The position numbers were made by a program, and so were the translations under genes. 64,000 bases of DNA from Amycolatopsis sp. QT-25 (GTDB lineage: Bacteria; Actinomycetota; Actinomycetes; Mycobacteriales; Pseudonocardiaceae): assembly GCF_029369745.1 (NCBI RefSeq), contig NZ_CP120210.1:2666001-2730000 (forward strand), given 5' to 3'. The number at the start of each line of letters is the position of its first letter. Within the stretch, counting starts at the first letter, position 1. The notes under the pieces were generated by a model. The model had not been told where the DNA came from. It ran no database searches and saw nothing but the letters and a program-made list of their open reading frames with translations. Below are positions 38,002-46,580 of the stretch, one piece after another.

Positions 38002-38775
38002 ATGAGTGAACCCATCCTCGAACTGAAGCAGCTGAACAAGAGCTTCGGGCCGGTCCACGTGCTCCACGACGTGGACTTCAACGTGCGCGCCGGTGAGGTC
38101 ACCGCGCTGGTCGGCGACAACGGTGCCGGAAAGTCCACTTTGGTCAAGTCGATCGCCGGGATCCACGGCTACGACTCCGGCACGGTGAAGTTCCAGGGCG
38201 AACCGGTGCATATCCACGGCCCGCGTGACGCCGCGGAGCTGGGAATCGAGGTCGTCTACCAGGACCTCGCCCTGGCCGAGAACCTCGACATCGTGCAGAA
38301 CATGTTCCTCGGCCGGGAACGCGGCAGCAAATGGCTGCTCGACGAGGCCGGCATGGAGAAGGCCGCGCGCGAGACGCTCGCCTCGCTTTCGGTCCGCACC
38401 GTGAAGTCCGTCCGCACGCCCGTTTCGGCCCTCTCGGGCGGGCAGCGGCAGACCGTCGCGATCGCCAAATCCGTGCTGTGGGACTCGAAGGTGGTCCTGC
38501 TCGACGAGCCGACCGCCGCGCTCGGTGTCGCACAGACCCGGCAGGTGCTCGACCTCGTCCGCCGTCTCGCGGAGCAAGGCCTGGGAGTGGTGCTGATCAG
38601 CCACAACATGGCCGACGTCTTCGAGGTCGCCGACCGCATCGCGGTGCTCTACCTCGGCCGTCTCGTCGCCGAGGTGCACACCAAGGACGTCACCCACGGC
38701 CAGGTCGTGGAACTGATCACCGCCGGCCGATCCGGCGACCTCGGCCTTGCCCGCCCCGAAGCCGCCGTCCTCTAG
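38002..38775 (+). CDS. xylG: Sugar ABC transporter ATPase, single-domain (XylG-like)
   Basis: 257 residues: one ABC domain with Walker A VGDNGAGKSTLVKSIAG, Q-loop EVVYQDLAL, signature ALSGGQRQTVAIAKSV, Walker B KVVLLDEPTAALG and switch His (LISHNMADVFE). Classical XylG/RbsA proteins have two fused domains (about 500 residues); this half-size form, as in FrcA-type importers, must act as a homodimer. It sits 88 bases after the binding protein and 23 before the permease. ATG 38002; no strong SD. Confidence 0.88.
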   Translation: MSEPILELKQLNKSFGPVHVLHDVDFNVRAGEVTALVGDNGAGKSTLVKSIAGIHGYDSGTVKFQGEPVHIHGPRDAAELGIEVVYQDLALAENLDIVQNMFLGRERGSKWLLDEAGMEKAARETLASLSVRTVKSVRTPVSALSGGQRQTVAIAKSVLWDSKVVLLDEPTAALGVAQTRQVLDLVRRLAEQGLGVVLISHNMADVFEVADRIAVLYLGRLVAEVHTKDVTHGQVVELITAGRSGDLGLARPEAAVL

Positions 38776-38798
38776 AACCAGGCGAGAAAGAACCGGAA

Positions 38799-40259
38799 AT
38801 GACTGAGACACCCGCAAAGCCCGCCTCACCGGAGGGGGGCAAGCCGGCGTCCGCCGCGCTCAACCCGTCGGCGGCCATCACGGACTTCGGCATCGACACG
38901 ACATCGATGTCGACGCGCGAGGCGGTCGGTGACTACTTCTCCCGGCTCAAGGCGGGGCAGTTGGGTTCGCTCCCGGCGCTGCTCGGCCTGCTCGTGCTGG
39001 TGATCGTGTTCGCCTCGCTGTCGGACACCTTCCTGACGATGAACAACATCGCCAACCTGATGGCCCAAGGCGCCGGCAAGGCGATCATCGCGATGGGCAT
39101 CGTGTTCGTGCTGCTGCTCGGGGAGATCGACCTGTCCGCGGGCACCGCGTCCGGCGTCACCGCCGCGGTCCTCGCGATGCACTACGTGCGCAACGGAAAC
39201 CTGTTGGGCGGCATGGGGAACGGCGTGTTCATCACGTTCCTCGTGGTACTCGCCGTCGCCGCGCTGCTCGGCGTGATCCTGCGGATCTGGGCCGGGGTCG
39301 GGTTCGCCGTGCTCGCCATCGCGCTGGTGTTGTCCGGAGCCGCGGCCAACCCGTGGATCGAGATGCTGCTCGCGGTCAGCGTCGGTGGCGCGATCGGTGT
39401 CCTCACCGGGTTCCTCGTCTCGAAGATCGGGATGCCCTCGTTCGTCGTGACACTGGCGCTCTTCCTTGCCTGGCAAGGGGTCATCCTCCAGTTCATCGGC
39501 GAGGGCGGCACGCTCGGCATCAGCACTTCGGACGTGTTGTTCAAGGTCGCCAACGGCAACCTGTCCACCGTGGGCAGCTGGATCCTCTTCCTGGTCGCCG
39601 CCGGCGGTTTCGCCGCGGTGACCCTGGGCCGGCACTTCTCCCGGCTCAAACGCGGCCTGGTCACCCAGCCGACGCCGATGGTGCTGTTCAAGGTCGGCGC
39701 GATCGGCGTGGTCGCCGCGATCGCGACCTATCTGCTGACGCTGAACCGCGCGCCGAACCCGAACATCGTCATCTCCGGTGTCCCGTACGTCGTGCCGATC
39801 GTGCTCGGCCTGTTGGTGCTCGGTACCTACGTGCTCAACCGCACGCAGTACGGCCGGCACATCTACGCCGTCGGCGGCAACCGCGAGGCGGCCCGCCGTG
39901 CCGGTATCAACGTCGAGAAGATCCGCGCTTCGGTGTTCGTCATCTGTTCGGCGGTGGCGGCGATCGGCGCGATCGTCTACTCGTCGAAGGTCGGTTCGGT
40001 CGACCCGCAGGCCGGTGGCCTCAACACCCTGCTGTTCGCGGTCGGCGCCGCCGTCATCGGTGGTACTTCGCTGTTCGGCGGCAAGGGCCGGGTCGTCGAC
40101 GCGGTGATCGGCGGTCTCGTGCTGGCGGTCGTGGAGAACGCGCTGGGCCTGCTGAAGCAGTCGGCGGCGGTGGTCAACATCGTCACCGGTCTGGTGCTGC
40201 TTCTCGCGGCCACGGTGGACGCGTTGTCCCGGCGCCGCGCGGCTGCGTCGCCACGCTGA
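38799..40259 (+). CDS. xylH: Sugar ABC transporter permease (XylH-like)
   Basis: 486 residues. Long hydrophilic N-terminus (about 60) then some 12 hydrophobic segments; the BPD_transp_2 family signature includes IVFVLLLGEIDLSAGTASGV, and GGTSLFGGKGRVVDAVIGGL near the end. The unusually long form with an added pair of mid-protein helices is typical of xylose permeases. It is the single permease gene, so it should homodimerise. Followed after 11 bases by the ROK regulator on the same strand. Confidence 0.88.
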   Translation: MTETPAKPASPEGGKPASAALNPSAAITDFGIDTTSMSTREAVGDYFSRLKAGQLGSLPALLGLLVLVIVFASLSDTFLTMNNIANLMAQGAGKAIIAMGIVFVLLLGEIDLSAGTASGVTAAVLAMHYVRNGNLLGGMGNGVFITFLVVLAVAALLGVILRIWAGVGFAVLAIALVLSGAAANPWIEMLLAVSVGGAIGVLTGFLVSKIGMPSFVVTLALFLAWQGVILQFIGEGGTLGISTSDVLFKVANGNLSTVGSWILFLVAAGGFAAVTLGRHFSRLKRGLVTQPTPMVLFKVGAIGVVAAIATYLLTLNRAPNPNIVISGVPYVVPIVLGLLVLGTYVLNRTQYGRHIYAVGGNREAARRAGINVEKIRASVFVICSAVAAIGAIVYSSKVGSVDPQAGGLNTLLFAVGAAVIGGTSLFGGKGRVVDAVIGGLVLAVVENALGLLKQSAAVVNIVTGLVLLLAATVDALSRRRAAASPR

Positions 40260-40270
40260 GTCCGCATGGA

Positions 40271-41452
40271 ATGATGAAGCCCGTGACCAGCACACCCGTT
40301 GCACGACCAGACGAGGTGCGCAGGCACAACCGCACGACCTTGCTCCGGTTGCTGCACGTCAGCGGCCCGAGCACCAGGGCGACCCTGGCCGCCGAGCTGG
40401 GGCTCAACCGCAGCACCATCAAGACCCTCGTCGACGGGCTCGCGGAAGCGGGCGTCGTCGAAGAGCGGGTCCCAAGGCCGGGACGGGGGGCGGGCCGCCC
40501 CTCGCTCCTGGTCCTGCCGCAGCCGCAAGCGGCGGTGGTGCTCGCGGTCGACCTCCAGGTCGAACACGTGGCGATCGCGCTGATCGGGTTCGGTGGCCAG
40601 ATCCTCGGGCGCAACAGCTGGAACCTCCACGGCCGGATGCGGGCGGCCGACGAGGTGATCACGCACGTGATCGAGTCGACCACCGTGCTGGCCGGCGATC
40701 TCGGCGTGCAGCCGATCGCCGTGGGGGTGTCCGTGCCCGGCGTCGTCCGCCGGGCCGACGGGCACGTCCACGAAGCGCCCAACCTGCGCTGGACCGACGT
40801 GGCGCTCGGGGAACGGCTCGGCGGTGTGCTGCGTGTCCCGATCCTGGTCGGCAACGACGCCGAACTGGGTGCCATCGCCGAACATCTGCGTGGCGCCGCG
40901 CGGGGCTCTTCCGACGCCGTGTACGTCTCCGCCGACGTCGGGGTCGGGGGCGGGATCATCGTCGACGGCTCGGCGCTGCGCGGCGGCGCCGGATACGTCG
41001 GCGAGATCGGGCACATGGCGATCCGGCCGGGTGGCCGCCCCTGCTACTGCGGATCGAGCGGCTGCTGGGAGACCGAGGTCGGCGAGGCGGCGCTGTGCCG
41101 CGCGCTCGACCTGCCCGAGGACACCCCGCGCGGGGTGATCCTGGTCGAACTGCGCGAACTGGGCCGAGATCCGCACGCGGCCGGGGAGCGGCTCTCGGAG
41201 TTCGCGGAATGGCTGACGCTCGGCCTGGTGAACGTGGTCAACCTGCTCGGCCCGCAGCTGGTCGTACTGGGTGATCTGCTCACCGTGCTGCCGGAGTCGG
41301 TCGTGCGGTCGGTGGCGGCCGAGGTCCGGCGGCGGAGCCTGGTCAGCCGTGCCGTGGGCGGGACGCAGATCGTGAGCTCTGCGCTCGGCGCGGACGTGAA
41401 GCTGCTGGGCGCCGCCGAGGCCGCCTTCGAAATGATCCTGGACACCGTCTGA
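40271..41452 (+). CDS. xylR: ROK family transcriptional repressor (XylR-like)
   Basis: 393 residues. N-terminal winged helix-turn-helix (TTLLRLLHVSGPSTRATLAA, LNRSTIKTLVDGLAEAGVVE), then a ROK sugar-kinase-like domain: GVSVPGVVRRADGHV, VGNDAELGAIAEH, and the zinc motif GGRPCYCGSSGCWETEVG (His-x-Cys-x-Cys-x4-Cys). Such proteins repress sugar operons and release DNA on binding the sugar. Being last in the operon, it likely regulates itself through the palindrome at 36691. Two tandem ATGs and a GTG (40283) are possible starts. Confidence 0.9.
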   Translation: MMKPVTSTPVARPDEVRRHNRTTLLRLLHVSGPSTRATLAAELGLNRSTIKTLVDGLAEAGVVEERVPRPGRGAGRPSLLVLPQPQAAVVLAVDLQVEHVAIALIGFGGQILGRNSWNLHGRMRAADEVITHVIESTTVLAGDLGVQPIAVGVSVPGVVRRADGHVHEAPNLRWTDVALGERLGGVLRVPILVGNDAELGAIAEHLRGAARGSSDAVYVSADVGVGGGIIVDGSALRGGAGYVGEIGHMAIRPGGRPCYCGSSGCWETEVGEAALCRALDLPEDTPRGVILVELRELGRDPHAAGERLSEFAEWLTLGLVNVVNLLGPQLVVLGDLLTVLPESVVRSVAAEVRRRSLVSRAVGGTQIVSSALGADVKLLGAAEAAFEMILDTV

Positions 41453-41466
41453 GTCGCGAACCTCGT

Positions 41467-41530
41467 CGCAATTAGTCACCTGGTTGCGGTCCTTGCCCAT
41501 GCATCGACCGCATCCAGGTGACTAATTGCG
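41467..41530. repeat. Inverted repeat, CGCAATTAGTC family
   Basis: 24-base arms (41467-41490, 41507-41530) pair at 23 of 24 positions: CGCAATTAGTCACCTGGTT... and complement; loop of 16 bases. It lies between the converging ends of the ROK and TetR genes and its right arm covers the last codons of the TetR gene (stop at 41522). Related to the element at 13114. Likely a shared terminator. Confidence 0.75.
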
Positions 41531-42127
41531 TTCTTTCACGAGGCCGGACAGCAGGGCCACCAGGGCGGCCAGCGCCTTCTCCCTCGCCGCTTCGCGGTCT
41601 TCGGCGTGCGCGATCATCAGTGCCGCCTCCGCGCAGGCGCTCAGCGTCAGTTGCGCCAGCTCCGGGATCGGCGCCTCGATCAGCAGCCCGGCCGCGGCGG
41701 TGGCCTCCAGGACCTCCGTGATCAGGCGCAGTCCGTACCGGCTCTCCAGTTCGCGCCATTCCTGCCAGCCGAGGACGGAGACGGCGTCCGTGAGCGCGAT
41801 CCGCACCACGTCGGGCCGCAAGCACAGGTCCAGGAACCGGCTCAGCGTGCCGAGCGCGGCCGACCACGGATCCTCCGTCGCCCGCAGGACGGTCCGGAGT
41901 TCCTCGGTGATCTCGGTTTCGATCTGCTCGATCACGGCGCGGAACAGGCCCTGTTTGTCCCCGAAGTGGTGATACAGCGCGCCGCGGGTGACGCCCGCCG
42001 CCCGGACGATCTCGTCGGCGGGCACGGCGGCGTAACCCTGTTCGGCGAACAACGTCCGCGCGGCCGTCATCAACACGGCCCGGGTGGATCGCGATCGTTC
42101 GGTCTGGCTACGTCGTGGCGTGGGCAC
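41522..42127 (-). CDS. TetR family transcriptional regulator
   Basis: 201 residues from a GTG. The N-terminal DNA-binding domain reads AARTLFAEQGYAAVPADEIV and AAGVTRGALYHHFGDKQGLF, a textbook TetR helix-turn-helix. The C-terminal ligand domain is helical and unlike any I can name. It overlaps the end of the upstream hydrolase gene by 20 bases, so the two form an operon, and the palindrome at 42978-43000 ahead of the hydrolase is its probable operator. Its final codons fall inside the 41467-41530 repeat. Confidence 0.9.
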   Translation of the reverse strand: MPTPRRSQTERSRSTRAVLMTAARTLFAEQGYAAVPADEIVRAAGVTRGALYHHFGDKQGLFRAVIEQIETEITEELRTVLRATEDPWSAALGTLSRFLDLCLRPDVVRIALTDAVSVLGWQEWRELESRYGLRLITEVLEATAAAGLLIEAPIPELAQLTLSACAEAALMIAHAEDREAAREKALAALVALLSGLVKERN

Positions 42128-42971
42128 GCAGGAATTCCACCATCACGGCGCTCAGCCGCTCCGGCTGGTCCTCCGGCACGAAGGCGTAGGAGTCCTCGAT
42201 GGTCTTCAGTTCGGCGTTCGGCAGGACTCCGGCCAGCTTCTCGCCCAGCCACAGCGGGAAGTGCCGGTCTTCGGGCGCCCAGGCCAGCAGGACGGGTTTC
42301 CCGAAGGCGGGCAGCCGCTCGGCGGCGGTCAGGGTGTACCGGTTGTCGATCCCGGAGAGGAACCGCGCCAGATCTTCGCGGATCGCCCGGTCACGGCGGC
42401 TGGGCAGCAGGTAGGCGTCGAGGACGTGGCCGGGGACCGGGTGCTTGGCCAGCCAGAAGAAGTCCGTCCTCTCCAGCAGCCACCGCCAGCGCGCGGCCTG
42501 GATCATCGCCGGGACGCCACCGGGAAGACGCGCCAGCGTGCTCAATCCCTTGAACATCGGGGGCAGGAAGCGCTCGAAGGAGTCCGACGGGGTCAGCACG
42601 ACCCGGCCCACCCGCTCCGGGCTCGTGGTCATGAGCAGCTGGGTGAGCGCGCCGCCGGTGTCGTTCGCGACCACGGTGGCGTCGGTCAGGTCGAGCACGT
42701 CCAGGAAGCGCGCGATGAGCGCGGCGACCCCGGGCGGGCTCAGGTCCGCGTCGGGGACCGGGATCTCGTGCGAGCCCAGCGGCCAGTCCGGGGTCAGGCA
42801 ACGGAAGCCGGCGTCGGCGACCGCGGGGGCCACCTTGCGCCAGAGCAGCCCGTTGGTGAGCAGGCCGTGCACGAAGACCACCGGAGGGCCGTCGCCGCGG
42901 TCGCGGTAGCGGACGCGGGCGTCGCCGAGGTCGGCCTCGTGCACCTCGCCGAGGAGATCGCTGATCGTCAT
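42108..42971 (-). CDS. Alpha/beta hydrolase (haloalkane dehalogenase/epoxide hydrolase-like)
   Basis: 287 residues from ATG 42971 (MTISDLLGEVHEADLGDAR). Features: PPVVFVHGLLTNGLLWRKV (HG oxyanion segment), nucleophile elbow region VVANDTGGALTQLL, where the position of the nucleophile is Asp (V-x-N-D-T-G-G), as in haloalkane dehalogenases and epoxide hydrolases rather than serine esterases. A late acid (APEDRHFPLW) follows. Substrate unknown. First gene of the TetR-controlled operon; the start is only 7 bases from the operator. Confidence 0.83.
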   Translation of the reverse strand: MTISDLLGEVHEADLGDARVRYRDRGDGPPVVFVHGLLTNGLLWRKVAPAVADAGFRCLTPDWPLGSHEIPVPDADLSPPGVAALIARFLDVLDLTDATVVANDTGGALTQLLMTTSPERVGRVVLTPSDSFERFLPPMFKGLSTLARLPGGVPAMIQAARWRWLLERTDFFWLAKHPVPGHVLDAYLLPSRRDRAIREDLARFLSGIDNRYTLTAAERLPAFGKPVLLAWAPEDRHFPLWLGEKLAGVLPNAELKTIEDSYAFVPEDQPERLSAVMVEFLRAHATT

Positions 42972-42977
42972 GCGGAC

Positions 42978-43000
42978 AACATACATGCGGTATGTATGTT
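42978..43000. promoter_or_regulatory. TetR-type operator
   Basis: AACATACAT-GCGGT-ATGTATGTT: perfect 9-bp arms around 5 bases. It lies directly upstream of the hydrolase ATG and would overlap the promoter of the hydrolase-TetR operon. Length and symmetry are typical for TetR repressors; autoregulation is inferred. Confidence 0.8.
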
Positions 43001-43066
43001 TTTGAAAGGCGGAGACGTGATGGAACACGGGTCGGTTCGGTGCTCAGGCCCCGCGAAACAAAACAG

Positions 43067-43103
43067 GGCGGCCGGCGCGCTCCATGGGGAGCGGCCGGCC
43101 GCC
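43067..43103 (-). terminator. Hairpin after the DUF7455 gene
   Basis: Outer stem GGCGGCCGG / CCGGCCGCC (43067-43075, 43095-43103) and inner stem GCTCC / GGAGC (43079-43083, 43088-43092), 4-base loop. It begins 22 bases past the stop at 43125 on the minus strand. Confidence 0.65.
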
Positions 43104-43124
43104 GGGTGGTCGCGTACTGGTGGG

Positions 43125-43304
43125 CTACCGCTGAATGTCCGCGGACATTTCCTTGAGCTTCGTTTCGTGTGCGCGGGCGTGGTGACCACAGAAGAGCAAC
43201 TCGCCACCGGTGCTGAGAATGGCCCGAACCTGGGCCGCAGCTCCACACCGGTCGCATCGGTCGGCAGCGGTCAGTTCGGGGCGGGTGAGCGTCGGTGAAG
43301 TCAT
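43125..43304 (-). CDS. DUF7455 domain small zinc-ribbon-like protein
   Basis: 59 residues from ATG 43304 (MTSPTLTRPELTAADRCDRC), with a GGAGGGAGA SD. CDRCGAAAQVRA and the later LLFCGHHARAHE supply a Cys-x2-Cys and Cys-x2-His set that could hold one zinc. This is a common actinobacterial small protein found near sigma factor genes in many genomes; function unknown. The frame is open further upstream without a convincing start. Confidence 0.8.
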   Translation of the reverse strand: MTSPTLTRPELTAADRCDRCGAAAQVRAILSTGGELLFCGHHARAHETKLKEMSADIQR

Positions 43305-43568
43305 TGGAGTCTCCCTCCGTCCCGGCACCGGTGGCCCGGTGCCATCGATCCAGCTACGACCACTTCGGCACTGATGCCGGCAACGTTCGTTCCCGGCCCC
43401 GCCGTGTTCGTGCTTCCACTCTTCCAGACGTTTGGCGGCCCGCAAGTGTTCCCGTGCGGGTGTCTCGTTTGTCACTGGTAATTACCTCGTATGCCGTAGC
43501 GTAATCACGCAACGTAGGAGAAGACTCCCCGCCGAACCGTCTTTTCCCACGTCAGGCACCATGCGGGG

Positions 43569-44483
43569 GTGGATATCACTGTCGTCCGGAACCGGATTTC
43601 GAGCGTGCCGGCACCGATCTTGTTCGTTCTCAGCGGAATTTCCATGTACGCCGGTGCGGCCGTCGCCGTAGGTCTCTTTTCGGTCGCCTCCCCCGCGGGG
43701 GTGGCTTGGCTTCGCTGCCTCGGGGCGGCGGTGGTCCTCCTGGCGTGGCGCAGGCCACCTCGCTCGGCGTGGACGGGGCGCACGTTCCTGCTCGCGGGTG
43801 CCTTCGGCATCGTCACCGCCGGGATGAACGTGCTCTTCTACGAGGCGATCGCGCGGTTGCCCCTCGGCACGGCGGTCGCTCTCGAGTTCGCCGGACCCGT
43901 CGTGGTGGCCGCGTTCGGTTCGCGCACCCGCCGGGACGTCTTCGCGCTGCTGCTGGTGGTGGCCGGGGTACTCGCCATCGCGGACGTCCGGCTCGAAGGC
44001 AGTCTGCTCGGTGTGCTGTTCGCGCTGGGCGCGGCGGCGGCGTGGGCCGGGTACATCCTGCTCGGGAAGCGGGTCGCGGTCGGCGGGAACGGGATCGACG
44101 GCCTGGCCGTCGGGTTCGCCGTCGGCACCGTGGTGCTGTCGCCGCTGGCGCTCGGCACCGGCGCCGTGTGGACTTCGCCACGGCTGCTGCTGCTGGGTAT
44201 CGGGGTGGGCGTGCTCTCGACCGTCGTGCCGTACGCGCTGGACCAAGTGGTCCTGCGCCGGGCAGGGCGGGCGCGGTTCGCGCTGCTGCTCGCGTTGCTC
44301 CCGGTCACGGCCGGGCTGATCGGCTTCCTGTGGCTCCGGCAGGTGCCGGCCCTGCCCGAAGCCGTCGGCACGCTCGCCGTCGTCGCCGGGGTCGCGCTGC
44401 GGTCGCCGGGGAAACGCGATCACGACGGCAGGTCCGAGGAGCCGGCTTCGTCCTTCGCGAAGCGGGAATGCCCGCGCCCGTAG
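43569..44483 (+). CDS. EamA/DMT family transporter (RhtA-like)
   Basis: 304 residues, ten predicted helices in two EamA halves: APILFVLSGISMYAGAAVAV begins the first and GSLLGVLFALGAAAAWAGYI the second; the conserved ARLPLGTAVALEFAGPVVVA matches RhtA/YdcZ-type threonine/homoserine exporters. The gene runs 64 bases into the end of the convergent permease gene; that last part (RDHDGRSEEPASSFAKRE) is hydrophilic and dispensable-looking. GTG start at 43569 with a GGGGGTG just upstream. Confidence 0.87.
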   Translation: MDITVVRNRISSVPAPILFVLSGISMYAGAAVAVGLFSVASPAGVAWLRCLGAAVVLLAWRRPPRSAWTGRTFLLAGAFGIVTAGMNVLFYEAIARLPLGTAVALEFAGPVVVAAFGSRTRRDVFALLLVVAGVLAIADVRLEGSLLGVLFALGAAAAWAGYILLGKRVAVGGNGIDGLAVGFAVGTVVLSPLALGTGAVWTSPRLLLLGIGVGVLSTVVPYALDQVVLRRAGRARFALLLALLPVTAGLIGFLWLRQVPALPEAVGTLAVVAGVALRSPGKRDHDGRSEEPASSFAKRECPRP

Positions 44484-45877
44484 AAGACGTAGATCAGCAG
44501 GCCGAGCAGCAGCCACGCGGCGAACCGCAGCCAGGTCAGCACGTTCAGGTTGAGCATCAGGCAGAAGCACGCCAGCGCCGCCACGACGGGCAGCCAGGGC
44601 GAGAACGGCACGGTGAACGGGCGCTCCAGATCCGGACGGCGCCTGCGCAGCACCGGGACGGCCACCGCGACGATGATCATCGCCGACAGCGCGCCGATGC
44701 TGACCATGTCGGCGAGTTCGGAGATCGGCACGAACGCGGCCAGCGCCGCGATCAGCACGGCACCGGCGACGGTCATCCGGTGCGGGGTGCCCCAGCGTGG
44801 ATGCGCCGTGCCGAACTTCTTCGGCAGCAGGCCGTCACGGCCCATCGCGAAGCCGATCCGGCCGATCGTCACCAGTTCCACCATCATCACCGACGTCAGC
44901 CCGGTGACCGCGCCGAGCGAGATCAGCGCGCCCACCCAGTGCTGCCCGACCCGGTCGAAGGCGTCGGCGAGCGGGGCACCCGCGTCGATCTCGGCGAACG
45001 GCACCATCCCGGTCAGCACCAGCGAGACACCGATGTACAGCAGCGCGCAGACCCCGAGCGCGCCGAGGATGCCGACCCGCAGATCGCGTTTCGGGTTCAC
45101 GGTCTCCTCGCCGAGGTTGGCGAGCGCCTCGAAACCGGTGTAAGCGAAGAAGACGACAGCGGCGGCCGTCACCATTCCGGCGATTCCGTAGACGGACTGT
45201 TCGAGCCCGAGCGCGGCTTGCACGATCGGCTGATGCAGGGTGTTCGGCGTCTCCGCCGGTGCCTGTGCGGGCGGGAGGAACGGCGTCAGGTTCTCGCCGC
45301 GGACGTAGAACACGCCGACCGCGAGGATCAGCACGCACACCGCGACCTTGACCAGCACGAGCAGATTCGTCACCCGCGCCGAATCCTTGATCCCGAGGAC
45401 GGCGACCACGGTCAGCACGGCGATGATCGCGACAGCGCCGATGTTCACCTTCGCGTCTTCACCGAACCAGTCGGGGGAGAGCCCCATCAGATTCGCGAGG
45501 TAGCCGGACCACCCCCGTGACACGACGGCCGCACCGAGGGCGAACTCCAGCAACAGATCCCAGCCGATGATCCAGGCGAAAGTCTCGCCGAGAGTGGCGA
45601 AAGCGTAGGTGTAGGCGCTTCCCGCCGTCGGCACGCCGGAGGCGAGTTCGGCGTAACAGAGGGCGGCCATCCCGGCCACCACGGCGCCCAGAACGAAGGA
45701 AAGCGTGACCGACGGACCCGCGTGGGATTTCGCCTCGACCCCGGCGAGGGTGAAGATCCCGGTACCGATGATGATGCCGACCCCGAAGCCGATCAGGTCG
45801 CGCCCGCGCAGACGGCGTTTCAGGTCACCGGAATCCTGCCGTTTCAGGATTTCGTCCACGTCCAGAGTTCGCCGCAT
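44420..45877 (-). CDS. APC family amino acid permease (cationic amino acid type)
   Basis: 485 residues, about 12 helices. First helix GFGVGIIIGTGIFTLAGVEA, then CYAELASGVPTAGSAYTYAF and FFAYTGFEALANLGEETVNP (TM6-7 signature). This matches YfnA/CAT-type amino acid transporters. The 3' end overlaps the EamA gene on the other strand by 64 bases. ATG at 45877 (MRRTLDVDEILKRQDSG), whose basic start is typical for the family. Gene sits just downstream of the response regulator but 49 bases separate them, so joint transcription is possible. Confidence 0.9.
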   Translation of the reverse strand: MRRTLDVDEILKRQDSGDLKRRLRGRDLIGFGVGIIIGTGIFTLAGVEAKSHAGPSVTLSFVLGAVVAGMAALCYAELASGVPTAGSAYTYAFATLGETFAWIIGWDLLLEFALGAAVVSRGWSGYLANLMGLSPDWFGEDAKVNIGAVAIIAVLTVVAVLGIKDSARVTNLLVLVKVAVCVLILAVGVFYVRGENLTPFLPPAQAPAETPNTLHQPIVQAALGLEQSVYGIAGMVTAAAVVFFAYTGFEALANLGEETVNPKRDLRVGILGALGVCALLYIGVSLVLTGMVPFAEIDAGAPLADAFDRVGQHWVGALISLGAVTGLTSVMMVELVTIGRIGFAMGRDGLLPKKFGTAHPRWGTPHRMTVAGAVLIAALAAFVPISELADMVSIGALSAMIIVAVAVPVLRRRRPDLERPFTVPFSPWLPVVAALACFCLMLNLNVLTWLRFAAWLLLGLLIYVFYGRGHSRFAKDEAGSSDLPS

Positions 45878-45926
45878 GGAGGGTCACGCTAGAAGATCAC
45901 CGGCCGGCTCGCAGATCGGTGCGAGG

Positions 45927-46580
45927 TCACCCTTCCAGCACGACACCGTTCTCCTGCGCGAGGATCGCCGCCTGCACCCGCGACCGCAGGTCCAGCTTCG
46001 TCAGCACCCGTGAGACGTGCGTCTTCACCGTGGTCTCGCCGATGTGCAGCCGGGTGCCGATCTGCGCGTTGGACAGGCCGCCGCCCAGGCACGCCAGCAC
46101 TTCACGCTCGCGTTCGGTCAGGTCGCCGAGGCCGGCGGGAACGAGGGAAGGCTCGCGCGTCCCCGCGGCGAAGGCGGCGATGAGCTTCCGCGTGACCTGA
46201 GGGGCAAGCACTCCTTCACCCGCCGCCACCAGCTTCACCGCCTCGATCAGCCTCGCCGCCTCCACCGACTTCAACAGGAATCCGGCCGCGCCCGCCCGAA
46301 GCGCGGCGTGGACGTACTCGTCGAGATCGAAGGTGGTCAGCACGAGAACTTCGCAGAGCCCCGCCGCGGTCAGTTCTCGCGTGGCCGCGATGCCGTCGAC
46401 ACCGGGCATGCGGACGTCCATCAGTACGACATCCGGTTTCAGCGCCTTCGCCTGGCGGACGGCCGTGGCACCGTCCGCGGCCTCGCCGACCACCTCGATG
46501 TCCTCGGCGTTCCCGAGGATCATCATCAACCCGGCACGGATCGCGCCGTGGTCGTCGGCGACCAGGACTTTGACGGTCAA
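45927..46580 (-). CDS. NarL/LuxR family response regulator
   Basis: 217 residues. Receiver domain with acidic pair VADDHGAIRAGL, phospho-acceptor Asp in VVLMDVRMPGVDG, Thr in VLVLTTFD and Lys in FLLKSV; C-terminal LuxR helix-turn-helix (LTEREREVLACLGGGLSNAQ and ETTVKTHVSRVLTKL). The start is a TTG 4 bases into the kinase stop, with a GGAGGGG SD 6 bases upstream; the pair is therefore coupled and forms a two-component system. Confidence 0.92.
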   Translation of the reverse strand: MTVKVLVADDHGAIRAGLMMILGNAEDIEVVGEAADGATAVRQAKALKPDVVLMDVRMPGVDGIAATRELTAAGLCEVLVLTTFDLDEYVHAALRAGAAGFLLKSVEAARLIEAVKLVAAGEGVLAPQVTRKLIAAFAAGTREPSLVPAGLGDLTEREREVLACLGGGLSNAQIGTRLHIGETTVKTHVSRVLTKLDLRSRVQAAILAQENGVVLEG

